From: JAWVFM01 sp963843315
GTDB lineage: Bacteria > Actinomycetota > Thermoleophilia > Solirubrobacterales > 70-9
Assembly: GCA_963843315.1 (NCBI GenBank)
Contig: CAWJJU010000002.1
Span: forward strand, 310,001-374,000
DNA length: 64,000 nucleotides
Direction of reading: 5' to 3'
The stretch's first letter is position 1. Every line of letters begins with the position of its first letter. Below, in pieces: positions 33,725-43,444 of the stretch. The notes below the pieces were generated by a model that was given only the letters and a program-made list of their open reading frames with translations, was not told the DNA's origin and did not search any database. The translations under genes were made by a program, and so were the position numbers.

Positions 33725-34513
33725 ATGCGCCTGCTGTTCTTCGGGGATGTGTGTGGCAAGCCCGGGCGACGCGGGCTTGGCTTCGCGCTTCCCAGGTTGC
33801 GCCGGCGCTTCGAGGCGGACCTCGTGATCGCCAACGGCGAGAACTCCGCGGGCGGCGTCGGGATCACCGAGAAGACGGCCAACGACCTCTTCGCTTCGGG
33901 GGTGGACGTCATCACCACCGGCAACCACGTCTACCGCCATCGTGAGGCGTACGGGTTCATCGACTCGGCCGAGCGCCTCATCCGTCCCGCCAACTACCCG
34001 GCCGCCAACCCGGGACGCGGGCACGTGGTCGTCGAGGCCGCCGGCATGCGCCTGGCGGTCCTCAACCTGAGCGGCGCGGTGATGCTGGATGTCGCGCGCT
34101 CGCCGTTCGCCGAGGCCGACGCGCTGCTGAGCCGCCTCGACGGCGAAGCAGACGCCTTCTTCCTCGACTTCCACGCCGAGATCACGAGCGAGAAGGTCGC
34201 CATGGGCTGGTACCTCGACGGCCGTGCGGCTGCGGTGGTCGGCACCCACACCCACGTCCCAACCGCCGACGCGCGGGTGCTGCCGGGCGGCACGGCATTC
34301 ATCAGCGACACGGGCATGACCGGGTCTCGAAACGGCGTACTCGGCGCCCGGCGCGACCAGGTCCTGGAGCGCATGTCCACCCAGATGCCGGTGCGCCTCG
34401 AGGGCGCGGATGGCGATGTCTGGGTCAACGGGGTCGCGATCGAGGTCGGCCCGGACGGCCTGGCCCGGTCGATCGAGCAGATCCTCGAGCCCGCCGACCC
34501 CGAGAGCTCCTAG
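33725..34513 (+). CDS. YmdB-family metallophosphoesterase
   Basis: 262 residues, TIGR00282 type. Metal-binding blocks are GDVCGKPGRRG (start), ANGENSAGGVGITEK, TTGNHVYRHREA, FLDFHAEITSEK and VVGTHTHVPTADAR. Bacillus YmdB hydrolyses 2',3'-cyclic nucleotides and affects RNA turnover and motility/biofilm choice (family knowledge). Complete and unbroken. Divergent from the ABC ATPase. Confidence 0.93.
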   Translation: MRLLFFGDVCGKPGRRGLGFALPRLRRRFEADLVIANGENSAGGVGITEKTANDLFASGVDVITTGNHVYRHREAYGFIDSAERLIRPANYPAANPGRGHVVVEAAGMRLAVLNLSGAVMLDVARSPFAEADALLSRLDGEADAFFLDFHAEITSEKVAMGWYLDGRAAAVVGTHTHVPTADARVLPGGTAFISDTGMTGSRNGVLGARRDQVLERMSTQMPVRLEGADGDVWVNGVAIEVGPDGLARSIEQILEPADPESS

Positions 34514-34522
34514 CCCGCGCGC

Positions 34523-36161
34523 TCACCCGCGCGCCGCCGCGGAGCGGCTGAACCCTCGCTCCGAGGCGGTCAGGGTGAGGGCGAGGATCACGAACGGGAA
34601 GAACCAGGGGATGTAGAGGTAGAACCAGTGCTTGAGGATCAGCTCGACGCCGATGATCACCAGGGCGCCGAGGGCGGCCAGCTGGCGAAGCGTTCGCTGC
34701 CGCGGGACGAAGGCCACGGCCACCGCGAGCAGCGCCACCCCGGCCTCCATCGCTTTGCGTAGCCAGTCGAGACCGGGCTCTTGGCCCCACACCGAGAACG
34801 GCGAGCTGCGGTTCGCCTGCGAGCCGATGGTCCGCGTCCAGAAGGTGCCGAGGCCTGGATCGATCGCGGGACCGGCCAGCAGGATCGCCGCGGCCACGAC
34901 GAAGGCGAGCGCGAACAGAAGGGTGCGTTTGCCGAGCACGACCTCGCGAAAGCGCGGCCAGAGCCCGCGCGGCAGCTCGTCGCCGCCTTCCCGGATCCCG
35001 GTCGCGAACAGCGGCGCCAGCGGCAGGGAGGCGAACTTCGTGAGGCCGGCGATCGCGGTCATCCCGCCCCTGCCCACCGGCGAGTCGATCACACAGGAGC
35101 GTCCCCACCAGCAGCGCGGAGACCAGCTCGTCGTTCGAGTTCGACTCGAGCGCGAACGCGGTGTACGGATAGGCCGCCCAGGCGAAGGCGAGGATCGTCC
35201 CCAGCCGCAGGCCGGCGGGCCCGGGCCGGATGCGCCGCCCGAGGAAGAACAGCCCCGCGATCGTGATCAGGTCGAACGCGATCGTCGCGGCGTGGGCGGC
35301 CGGCAGGTCGTCCCACTCGCCCGACCACGGGAAGACCAGCTCGAACGGGACGTAGGCGTAGTAGTTGGCGGGCCCGTAGGTGTCTCCGTAGGTGTTGTCG
35401 TCGGGGAAGTTGCCGTCGCCGTAGATCGGCTTGCCGTGCGTGACCAGGTCGGCCCCCGTCACCCCGGAGTAGCCGACGTCGATCACGTTCGAGTCGGCCA
35501 GGTTCAGCGCGACGCGGAACGCGATGAGGAAGACCGTGCCGATCACCAGCCACGACAGCGGCAGGCTGGGCCGCAGGCTCTCCCCCCTGCCCCGGAAGCC
35601 GATCCACGCCATGCGCGCGCCGATGTAGAGCAGCACCGGATAGGCGAGCGGCACCGAGACCCCGATGTTCCCCTCGTTGAAGAAGAAGTGCGAGACGCCG
35701 AAGGCGAGCAGCACGAGGAGGTCGAGGTGCGCGATGCGCCCGAGCCTGCGGTAGTCCAGGAGCCCCAGGAAGAAGAAGAGGCAGAGCGGAATCCAGACGT
35801 AGGGCGCGTTGACCTTGCGCCCAAACGCACCGGGGTAGCCGCGGGCCATGCTCCACGCCACCTGCGAGCCGGTCCACGACTCGAGGACGGCGCCGGAGTT
35901 GGGGTCGACCATCACCAGGGCCAGCTCGTCGCCGCCCCGGAAGAAGCCGACCTCCCAGCGCCCGTCCTTGAGCGTCGGCGACGGCACGAGCGAGCCGTGC
36001 ACCTCCTCGGTGTGTTGCACGTCGGGAGCGTGGCGCGCGATCTGGGTGATGTCCGCCTTCGTGAGCTTGTGGGGCTCGGCGTCGGACCCCGATGCGCCGG
36101 GCGCCGCTGCGAGTGCGAAGGCGGCGATCGCGGCCAGTGTCGCGATCGTCGCGCGCCTCAT
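34523..36161 (-). CDS. Polytopic membrane protein, mannosyltransferase-like (one apparent frameshift)
   Basis: About 546 residues. A signal peptide leads into a short extracytoplasmic domain (KLTKADITQIARHAPDV, DGRWEVGFFRGGDELALVMV; a PepSY-like pattern). More than ten helices follow, with VTGADLVTHGKPIYGDGNFP and YGPANYYAYVPFELVFP, as in GT87-type transferases that use lipid-linked sugars. The frame shifts near 35090 and resumes with MTAIAGLTKFASLPLAPLFA. The ATG overlaps gtrA's TGA (ATGA). Probably builds an envelope glycan. Confidence 0.68.
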
Positions 36162-36694
36162 CGGAACGTCCAGAGCTTGTTGCCGACGAAGTTGAACGGC
36201 ATCGCCGTGGCGACGGCGACCGCCTGCGCCGGCAGGTCGGAGACCCCGGCGACGTCCGCCAGGAGATAGAGCACGACCAGGTTGATGCCCAGCGATCCGA
36301 CTGAGACCGCGAAGAACCGGGCGGCCTGGAACCCGGCGTGGCCCTCGCTGCCCTGGAACGTCCAGATCCGGTTGAGGACGAAGTTGCTGGTCACCGCCAC
36401 GCAGAACGCGCCGACCGCGGCGGCGATGTGGTGCACGTCCGCGCCCTTCACCAGGGCGGTGAAGACGGCCAGGTTGACGAGGTAGCCCGAGGCGCCCACC
36501 ACGCCGAACTTGAAGAGCTGGATCCAGTTCTGCGGCTGGCGGCTGGCCACGTGCAGGCGCCTCGCGAGCGCCCAGGCGGTCGAGGCCGCGGCCTCTTCGC
36601 GCCGCTGGGCGGGCGGGCGGGCCGGGACCGGCGCGGGCTCAGCGCGCCGCGGCGAGGACACCGGCCTCCTCCTCGCGGTCGGCACCCAGGCCAA
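36158..36694 (-). CDS. GtrA-family membrane protein
   Basis: 178 residues with four helices of the GtrA fold: FKFGVVGASGYLVNLAVFTA, AVTSNFVLNRIWTFQ, RFFAVSVGSLGINLVVLYLL and a final FNFVGNKLWTFR. GtrA proteins are thought to move polyprenyl-linked sugars across the membrane. Coupled to the membrane glycosyltransferase downstream by an ATGA overlap. The chosen ATG overlaps the upstream phosphatase gene by 56 bp, so a later start is possible. Confidence 0.82.
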   Translation of the reverse strand: MAWVPTARRRPVSSPRRAEPAPVPARPPAQRREEAAASTAWALARRLHVASRQPQNWIQLFKFGVVGASGYLVNLAVFTALVKGADVHHIAAAVGAFCVAVTSNFVLNRIWTFQGSEGHAGFQAARFFAVSVGSLGINLVVLYLLADVAGVSDLPAQAVAVATAMPFNFVGNKLWTFR

Positions 36695-38219
36695 AATGGC
36701 CCAGCACCAGCCCGGCGGCGTCGGCGATGGTCCATTGCCGGCGCGAGGCGGGGTCGAACCCGTCGAGGCCGACGGCGATCAGGGGGCCGAGGGAATCCCC
36801 GGCCGCAAGTGACCCGTGGCTGCCGCCGCCGGCGTGCGAGGCACCGCCCCAGTCGACGCACTCCGCGCCCTCGGCGAGCGAGATGAGGATCTCGCCGGCC
36901 TGCGGAGCGCGCAGCGCCGCCCACAGGCGGCCGAGGGCGTCGGGATAGGCGGGCGTCTCGACCTCGCCGCCGGAGAGGTCGGCGTCGAGCACACGGGCGT
37001 CGCCCTGGATCTCCCAGGTAGCGCCGCGCAGGTCGCGGGGGCCATCGCCCTGGCGAAAGCGAACCGTCGACCCGGCGCGCTGGGCGACCGCCCAGGTTCC
37101 GTCAGGAGCCGCGTCGGTGGCCGCCGCGCGGTCGAAGGGCTCGCCCTCGGCGGTCTCGAGCCAGGCGAACAGATCCACGTCGTCGAGCGCGCTCAGCTCC
37201 TCGCGCACCCCGGAGTGGACGGCCCCAAACCTGCGGCCGTCCTCCAGCACGTACACGGAAGCGGCGCGGGCGCTGGGGCAGACGGCGATGTCCGGTCGCG
37301 GCCCGGGCTCCGCCGAGGGCCTCGCGACGCGGTGTGTCTGCGACAGCGCGCCGATCAGGTCGAGCTCGCGATCGACCGCCGTCTGGGCATGGTCGGCGAG
37401 CAGCACCACCGCGTGCCCGGACAAAAACTCGTCCATGCCGCCGTTGGCGTCGATCAGCTCCCCGAAGGCGGCGTCGGCGCGGCCGATCGACTCGATGGTC
37501 GCGTCCGGGCCGAACGCGTGCGAGTGGTGGTCGTTGTCGGGCAGCGAGAACAGCAGGAAGTCATAGAGATCCTCCTCGGCGAGGCGGCTGCCCGCGCAGG
37601 CGGAGTAGGCGTCGCGCGTACCGGGGCGGGCGAGCGTGGGCTTGCACGGGACCTTCTGGGATGCGTAGAGCTCGCCGTAGAAGAGCTCGTCGGGGCCCCA
37701 CACGGCGTGGCGAAAGGTTGCCGCCATCGCGACCCGGCGCAGGATCCCCTCGAGCCCGATCTCGTGACGGCGGCGGCCGCGGTAGATCAGGAACGGGGTG
37801 CAGGCCGTGCGGATCCCGCCGTCGCCCAGGACCTCGAACACCGTCCGCGCGTCCGCGGACAGGTGCGCCATGTTCATGTCGTAGACGATGTCGTAGAGCG
37901 TTCGGATGAGCCCGAGGGAGCGGGTCGCCTCGAATGACGAGCCGTACTCGACATAGCGGCCCTCCATCCGGTGGTACCAGTTGACCGCGCTGATCCCGTG
38001 GCCGTCGGGCCGCAGCCCGGTGGTCATCTCCGAGCTGGCGACGGGGGTCACCGAGGGGAACGTCGAGACGCAGTCGCGGACCATGCTGCCCCGGCGGATC
38101 AGCTCGTCGAAGTGCGGCGCCGCGCCGGTGGCTGCGGCCTCCTCGAGCTTGTCCGTGCGCAGGGCGTCCACCATCACCAGGACGAGCTTGCGCCCGCCTG
38201 GGTTGCGGGCGGCGGTCAA
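36639..38219 (-). CDS. Alkaline phosphatase superfamily / nucleotide pyrophosphatase-like protein
   Basis: 526 residues. LVLVMVDALRTDKLEEA begins the fold. The nucleophile threonine is probably in FPSVTPVASSEMTTG, and metal ligands are in LPDNDHHSHAFG and VVLLADHAQT. The C-terminal 150 residues (WAVAQRAGSTVRFRQGD, LISLAEGAECVDWGGASH) are less conserved. There is no signal peptide, so it is either cytoplasmic or uses a non-standard route. The TTG start overlaps the upstream TGA (TTGA). Likely hydrolyses a phosphodiester linked to envelope glycan metabolism, by context. Confidence 0.78.
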   Translation of the reverse strand: MTAARNPGGRKLVLVMVDALRTDKLEEAAATGAAPHFDELIRRGSMVRDCVSTFPSVTPVASSEMTTGLRPDGHGISAVNWYHRMEGRYVEYGSSFEATRSLGLIRTLYDIVYDMNMAHLSADARTVFEVLGDGGIRTACTPFLIYRGRRRHEIGLEGILRRVAMAATFRHAVWGPDELFYGELYASQKVPCKPTLARPGTRDAYSACAGSRLAEEDLYDFLLFSLPDNDHHSHAFGPDATIESIGRADAAFGELIDANGGMDEFLSGHAVVLLADHAQTAVDRELDLIGALSQTHRVARPSAEPGPRPDIAVCPSARAASVYVLEDGRRFGAVHSGVREELSALDDVDLFAWLETAEGEPFDRAAATDAAPDGTWAVAQRAGSTVRFRQGDGPRDLRGATWEIQGDARVLDADLSGGEVETPAYPDALGRLWAALRAPQAGEILISLAEGAECVDWGGASHAGGGSHGSLAAGDSLGPLIAVGLDGFDPASRRQWTIADAAGLVLGHFGLGADREEEAGVLAAAR

Positions 38220-38665
38220 CGGAGGCTCCGCAGGCCCTCGTACTTGCGGCGCTCGCGCTCGCGGCGGGCAACGACGAGGGCAGCAATGGCGATCAGGAAC
38301 ACGATGGAGGCCACGTGCACCAGCAGCGCGATGCCGGCGATTGCAAGCGCGGCGACGATCACCATCCCCGCGAGGGGGCCCGCCGACGCGCCCTGCCTGC
38401 GAGCGGCGCCCATCACGAGCGAGGCGCCGAGAGCGTACGCCAGCAGCGCGACGATCGGGCCACCGATCAGGCCCGGCCAGATCGCGTGGCCCGAGCCGTC
38501 CAGCGCAAGGGCGAACAGCGCGGCGCCTCCACCCGCGGCGACCGCGGCTCCGGCGCGGCGCGCCTGCGCCGAGCCCTGCGTGGTGCCCGTGACGGCGCCG
38601 GCGGCCAGGCCGGCGGCCAGCGCGAGGCCCACGCCCTCGCTTACGGATACGAAGGTCGAGTCCAT
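38216..38665 (-). CDS. Membrane protein of unknown function
   Basis: 149 residues, about four to five hydrophobic segments rich in alanine and glycine (GVGLALAAGLAAGAVTGT; GLIGGPIVALLAYALGASLV; AGMVIVAALAIAGIALLVHV) and a basic tail (ARRERERRKYEGLRSLR). No recognised family. It is the first gene of the phosphatase/gtrA/glycosyltransferase operon, coupled by TTGA. Confidence 0.6.
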   Translation of the reverse strand: MDSTFVSVSEGVGLALAAGLAAGAVTGTTQGSAQARRAGAAVAAGGGAALFALALDGSGHAIWPGLIGGPIVALLAYALGASLVMGAARRQGASAGPLAGMVIVAALAIAGIALLVHVASIVFLIAIAALVVARRERERRKYEGLRSLR

Positions 38666-38713
38666 GCTCCGGGCAGGCTAGCGAGCGACCGTGGCGGAGA
38701 CGGGGAACCCGGG

Positions 38714-40936
38714 CTAGGAGGCGTGAACGGTCCGGCCGCAGCCGGCGAGGTGGATCGCGAGCGGCCCGTCGCTCGAGCGGGCCTTCACCTTTGCCCGGCA
38801 GTCCAGGTGCGCGCGCCGCAGGTGGACCGTGGCCGAGCGCAGGTTCTCGGCGTCGATGTGCAGCACGTCGCGCTTCGCCCCCTTGGGGACCTTCCCCCAG
38901 CCGCGCGAGGTCTCCGCGAAGGTCAGCGGCCCGACCGTGCCGCCGGTCAGGATGCCCGCCGAGTGCTGGGTCGCCTGCACCGGGGGGTCGCCGGTCCCGA
39001 ACCCCTTCGAGCGCGCGTCGATCTTGCCGAGCGGGGCCTGCGCGCTCAGATCACGCAGCCTCAGGCCGGAGAGCCAGTAGGCATGGTCGGCGACCGTGCC
39101 GTCCTTGGGGAAGTCCATCGTCGGGTTGACGACGTAGGTGACGTGGGCCGGGTTGCGGTCGACGCCGGCGTTACCCAGGAACTTCGCGGCAGGGGCGTAC
39201 TGGTCGTTGATCGCCAGCACGAAGTGATCGACCGGCGGGGCGAAGAGGTCGAACGCGTAGCGGTAACCGAGGTCGTCGAACGTCTGCGCCTGGGCCACCG
39301 CGCCCGCAACCGGAACGAGCTCGTCGTTCGTCCCGTCCCAGATCAGGAACGGCACGTTGCGCACCGAGGCGAGCATGCGGTTGGTGTTGGAGGCGGCGCC
39401 GCCGGGCGCCGGGTCGGCGGGCGGGACCCAGATGCCGAGCCCCGGAGGTCCGACGGTGGGCTGGGCCTTCGCGAAGAGGTCGGGGTATTGCGTTGCGAAC
39501 TTGTAGGTCGCGTAACCGCCCATGGAATAGCCGGAGATGTCGGTGTGGGCCGGGTTCAGCCGGTAGCGGCGCGCGACGTCGGCCCACACCTCGAAGGTGT
39601 CGGCTCCCGCCTGCCCGTAATACCAGCCGTCGGGCCCGCGGCCGGAGGGGGTGATGACGACCGAGCCCTTCCCGCGGTCGCCGAACTCCGACTGGTTGCG
39701 GGTGCCCAGGAACTGGTTGTAACAGGCGCCGAGCGAGTGCTCGAGGAGGGTCAGCCCGTAGCCGCCCCTCGGCTTCGGGCCCTTCGGGACGTAGATCGCG
39801 TAGGGCTGCAGGCGCCCGCGCAGCTCGCCCTCGCACTCGGCCGCCTGCCCGCAGCTCTGCGAGTAGTCGGTGCCCTGCTGCGACTCGAAGTGGCTCGCGA
39901 GGACACGGTCCATCGCACCCGTGCGGGGGACCCCCCACGCCTTCCCGGTGCCCAGGTCGCGCACACCCCGCTTGAGCTTGCCGAAGTCGACGTTCACGTG
40001 AAACGGGCTGATGTCGCCCGCGCTCAGCGCTGCCGCCTGCGCCTTGTCGCGCCACCAGGTCGGGTCGGTCAGGGCCCCGGTGACGCTGGCGAGCGGCTCG
40101 TCGTAGCGGAAGGCGACGTTGAAGAACACCGAGGGGTTCGCCAGCCCGGCGGCGCCGCCCGGAGCCGTCGCGCTCGCGGCCGTGCCAGGGACGGCGTAAC
40201 CATCGGTCGCCTTGTCCCAGAGGCCCACGCCGGCCGCGAGCCGCACCTTGCGCCGTCCCGGGTTCCAGGAGGAGTGGGGCACGACCACCTGGATCTGGCG
40301 GCGGCGCTTGGAGATCGACACCTTCGGGGCGGGGCCGACGCTCTTCAGGGCGGCAGCGTCGTCGAGCTCGGCCTTGTGTCCGTGGATGGTGAGGAAGAGC
40401 TTGGCGGGCGCCGACGTCGAGGCGCCGAAGGGCATCTGGAACGGCTGCTTGGAATTACCGATCGCGACCGTGGCAGCGAGCAGCCCCGGCTTCTCCAGCG
40501 TGTTCATCGTCAGCCGAAAGGCCGTCGCCTTCGCGAGGGGCTTCACCCGCAGCTCGACCAGGTCCGCCGCGTTGCCGGCGTACCCGGGGCCCGTCGGGTA
40601 CGTGTAGGTCCCGTTCGGCTGGGAGAAGGTGTCGGCGCCGGTCCGGGGGTCGCCGGGATCGCGCGAGGCGCCGCGCGCACCGTGATCGTCGTAGAGGAAG
40701 TCCTGGTAGAGGAACTCGCCTCGCGAGTACTCGCTGGCCCCCGAGACGAGGATGGGCTTTGCGTGCCAGAGCCCGGCGTTCGCGAGCTGGGGCGGGCGGG
40801 CGGGCTTGCGGTAGAGGATGTCCGGGCCGGGTCGGGGTCCGGGGCCGGAGTACAGCGACGGGCTCGCGCCCGCCGCCAGCGCCGGCGTCGCAAGGGCGCC
40901 GAGCATCACTGCCGCGACGGCAAGCCTCACCCGCAC
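38714..40936 (-). CDS. Secreted alpha/beta hydrolase (two-domain)
   Basis: 740 residues. A signal peptide (VRLAVAAVMLGALATPALAA) is followed by residues 40-340, a beta-rich domain resembling glucodextranase-type C-terminal modules (DDHGARGASRDPGDPRTGAD; SSWNPGRRKVRLAAGVGLWD). Then comes an alpha/beta hydrolase core with nucleophile elbow GYSMGGY, an acidic residue in WDGTNDELVP and histidine in PPVDHF. Three cysteine-containing segments may form disulfides. A secreted esterase or peptidase; the substrate is unknown. Confidence 0.72.
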   Translation of the reverse strand: MRVRLAVAAVMLGALATPALAAGASPSLYSGPGPRPGPDILYRKPARPPQLANAGLWHAKPILVSGASEYSRGEFLYQDFLYDDHGARGASRDPGDPRTGADTFSQPNGTYTYPTGPGYAGNAADLVELRVKPLAKATAFRLTMNTLEKPGLLAATVAIGNSKQPFQMPFGASTSAPAKLFLTIHGHKAELDDAAALKSVGPAPKVSISKRRRQIQVVVPHSSWNPGRRKVRLAAGVGLWDKATDGYAVPGTAASATAPGGAAGLANPSVFFNVAFRYDEPLASVTGALTDPTWWRDKAQAAALSAGDISPFHVNVDFGKLKRGVRDLGTGKAWGVPRTGAMDRVLASHFESQQGTDYSQSCGQAAECEGELRGRLQPYAIYVPKGPKPRGGYGLTLLEHSLGACYNQFLGTRNQSEFGDRGKGSVVITPSGRGPDGWYYGQAGADTFEVWADVARRYRLNPAHTDISGYSMGGYATYKFATQYPDLFAKAQPTVGPPGLGIWVPPADPAPGGAASNTNRMLASVRNVPFLIWDGTNDELVPVAGAVAQAQTFDDLGYRYAFDLFAPPVDHFVLAINDQYAPAAKFLGNAGVDRNPAHVTYVVNPTMDFPKDGTVADHAYWLSGLRLRDLSAQAPLGKIDARSKGFGTGDPPVQATQHSAGILTGGTVGPLTFAETSRGWGKVPKGAKRDVLHIDAENLRSATVHLRRAHLDCRAKVKARSSDGPLAIHLAGCGRTVHAS

Positions 40937-40993
40937 GCCGTCACCTTACCCCCGCTTTCCCACCCGCACGCCGGTTGGCGCTACGCTCGCGGC

Positions 40994-42019
40994 GTGGAGG
41001 GAAAGGCAGGACGCCTGGCGACTCTTTCCGGGGCACTCATCGTCGCTCTGGCCCTGCTGTTACCCGCGCTCGCGGCCGCGAAGGACTCCGATCGCGACGG
41101 GCTGCCCAACCGCTGGGAGAAGGGCAAGACGCCGCTCGGGCTCAACCTGAAGAAGCTCGGCGCGGATCCGAACCACCGCGACGTCTTCGTCGAGTTCGCC
41201 TTCGCGAAGGGCGCGGTCAAGCCCAGCGACATCCAGTGCTCGGCGCTCAACCACCTCGTCGCGGCGTTCAAGTCGGCTCCGCTCGCGAACCCGGACGGGA
41301 AGGACGGGATCGACATCCACTTCGACGCGGGCATCGACTGCGGCGCGCACCACGACTACACGCTCGGAGGCGTCTCCACGTTCAGGGTCAACAACTCGGG
41401 CTGCGCCAATCCCTCCGACTTCGCCAACGTCCTCGCGGCCAACCGGATCCCGGTCTTTCACGCTGGTGCGATCGTCGGAAACTCGCAGCTTTGCGGGGCG
41501 GAGGGGACGGCCTCGGCCGGCGGTGACTTCGACGTGAAGATCAACGGCGGCAACGACTTCTTCGCATACGTCGTCATGCACGAGCTCGGGCACGTGTTCG
41601 GGCTGGATCACGGGCCCTTCGACGGGTTCAGCGTTATGTCCGGCGGCAGCTATTACTACAACCGGCCCTCGGACCCGCCCAAGCTGGACTACACCCGCTA
41701 TCCGATCGAGGCGCTCGACGAGGCTCATCTCGATGAGAGCAGCGGTTTCCAGACCGGCTCGCCGGCGGGCGACGCCTACCTCTCCCAGTTCTATGCCCCG
41801 CAGTACTGCGGGGCGAGCCTCTTCCACGAGGCCCAGGCGACGGGGCCGGTCGACTGGAACTGCTCCGGAGCCCCCTTCTGGGTCCCGCCCTACGCGCAGT
41901 ACATCGACTCGGGCCAGGTCTCCTACGACGTCAACGGCGACGGGACGATCGGGACGATCCCCGCCGTCGCGCCCGAGTGGCCGCGGTTGCGCCTCGGGCT
42001 CGGCCGCATCGGCGGCTGA
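40994..42019 (+). CDS. Secreted zinc metalloprotease (metzincin-like)
   Basis: 341 residues with a signal peptide (GALIVALALLLPALAAA). DSDRDGLPNRWEKG is a thrombospondin-3/calcium-binding-like repeat. The extended zinc site HELGHVFGLDH is at 196-206, followed by VMSGGSYYY, a plausible Met-turn. YDVNGDGTIGTIP near the end is a second calcium-binding-like motif. Predicted extracellular protease; the GTG start is chosen from the signal peptide. Divergent from the secreted hydrolase, so both may serve nutrient breakdown. Confidence 0.78.
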   Translation: MEGKAGRLATLSGALIVALALLLPALAAAKDSDRDGLPNRWEKGKTPLGLNLKKLGADPNHRDVFVEFAFAKGAVKPSDIQCSALNHLVAAFKSAPLANPDGKDGIDIHFDAGIDCGAHHDYTLGGVSTFRVNNSGCANPSDFANVLAANRIPVFHAGAIVGNSQLCGAEGTASAGGDFDVKINGGNDFFAYVVMHELGHVFGLDHGPFDGFSVMSGGSYYYNRPSDPPKLDYTRYPIEALDEAHLDESSGFQTGSPAGDAYLSQFYAPQYCGASLFHEAQATGPVDWNCSGAPFWVPPYAQYIDSGQVSYDVNGDGTIGTIPAVAPEWPRLRLGLGRIGG

Positions 42020-42061
42020 TCGGCGGCGGACACATGCGTGCGCTTGCGCCAAACTGAGCGC

Positions 42062-43444
42062 ATGCCAGATCCCGGCGACCAGCCGGCGCCCGGCGGCGAG
42101 GCGCCCTCCCGGCGGCGGGCGCACACCTCCGCGCGCGATCTCGAGCGCTACGCGGGGCTCTTCGCCGCGCGCACGCAGGTCATGCGCTCCTCGGCGATGC
42201 GCGACCTGATGGCGATCACCGCGCGGCCCGAGGTGATCTCGCTTGCGGGCGGCCTGCCCGACACCTCCACGTTCCCCCCGGAGAGCTTCGCGGCGCAGAT
42301 GACGCGGATCGCCCAGGAGTCGTCGGCGGCCGCGCTGCAGTACGGCCCCACCGAGGGCTTCGAGCGCACCAAGGACTGCATCCGTCAGGTGATGGGAGCC
42401 GAGGGAATCGACCCGGACCCCGAGGACATCCTCGTGACGACCGGCGGCCAGCAGGCGCTGGACCTGATCGCCAAGACGCTCGTCGACCCCGGCGACCTCG
42501 TCCTCTGCGAGGGGCCCACCTACCCCGGGGCGGTGCCGGTCTTCTGCAGCTACCAGGCGGAGACCATCCAGATCGGGATGGACGATGAGGGCATGCGCGT
42601 CGACGATGCGGCCGAGATCATCGGGCGGCTTGCGCGCGAGGGCCGGCGGCCGAAGTTCATCTACTCGGTCCCGACCTTCCAGAACCCCGCCGGCGTGACC
42701 CTCTCCGACAAGCGTCGCCGGGCCCTGGTCGCGCTGGCGCGGGAGCACGAGATCCTGCTCGTCGAGGACAACCCCTACGGGCTGCTTCGCTACGAGGGGG
42801 AGGCCCGCGAGCCGCTCTACAAGCTCGACGGCGGCGACTACGTCGTCTACGTCGGGACCTTCTCGAAGATCCTCTCCCCCGGCATCCGCGTCGGCTGGAT
42901 CGTCGCGCCGCCGCCGGTGATGGAAAAGATCGTGCTCGGCAAGCAGGCCACCGACCTCTGCACCTCCACCCTCACGCAGTACTTCGTCGGCGAGTTCTTC
43001 TCCGAGGGCCGCTGGCAGGACTACGTCGACAGCCTCGTCGGCCTCTACCGCTCCCGGCGGGATGCCCTGCTCGACGCGCTCGAGCGCCACTTCCCGTCGC
43101 AGGCCACGTGGACCAGGCCCGAGGGCGGGCTGTTCGTGTGGGCGACGCTCCCGGAGTACATCGACACCTCGGACCTGCTCGCCCGGGCGCTGCGCGAGAA
43201 CGTCGCCTTCGTCCCCGGCGCGGCGGCGTTCGTCGACGGGCGGGGCGGCAGCTCCATGCGCCTGAACTTCTCCGGCTCCAGCGAGGACGAGATCCGCGAG
43301 GGCGTGCGGCGAATCGGCCGCGTCGTGGCCGAGCAGGTCGCGCTCTTCGGGACCTTCACCGGCCACCGCGTCGTCGAGCCGGAGGCCCGGGCCGAGCCCC
43401 CGGCGGGAGGCGACGTCATCCCCTTCCGCAAAGGCGAGCCGTGA
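42062..43444 (+). CDS. PLP-dependent aminotransferase, class I/II (2-aminoadipate aminotransferase-like)
   Basis: 460 residues. VISLAGGLPDTSTFPPE, LQYGPTEGFERTKDCI, TTGGQQALDLIAKTLVDPGD, SVPTFQNPAGVTLSDKRRR, LVEDNPYGLLRYEGE and the PLP lysine in VGTFSKILSPGIRVGW place it with LysN/ARO8-type aminotransferases. The N-terminal 40 residues are a variable extension. Its stop overlaps the ddl start (GTGA). The amino acid substrate is not determined; the ddl link might suggest supply of a cell-wall precursor, but this is weak. Confidence 0.9.
   Translation: MPDPGDQPAPGGEAPSRRRAHTSARDLERYAGLFAARTQVMRSSAMRDLMAITARPEVISLAGGLPDTSTFPPESFAAQMTRIAQESSAAALQYGPTEGFERTKDCIRQVMGAEGIDPDPEDILVTTGGQQALDLIAKTLVDPGDLVLCEGPTYPGAVPVFCSYQAETIQIGMDDEGMRVDDAAEIIGRLAREGRRPKFIYSVPTFQNPAGVTLSDKRRRALVALAREHEILLVEDNPYGLLRYEGEAREPLYKLDGGDYVVYVGTFSKILSPGIRVGWIVAPPPVMEKIVLGKQATDLCTSTLTQYFVGEFFSEGRWQDYVDSLVGLYRSRRDALLDALERHFPSQATWTRPEGGLFVWATLPEYIDTSDLLARALRENVAFVPGAAAFVDGRGGSSMRLNFSGSSEDEIREGVRRIGRVVAEQVALFGTFTGHRVVEPEARAEPPAGGDVIPFRKGEP

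Noticed and set aside
38315..40990. A very long plus-strand frame ahead of the metalloprotease
   Set aside because: It is antisense to the secreted hydrolase and the small membrane protein, which have signal peptides and motifs. Only the part from the GTG at 40994 has a signal peptide and protease domain.
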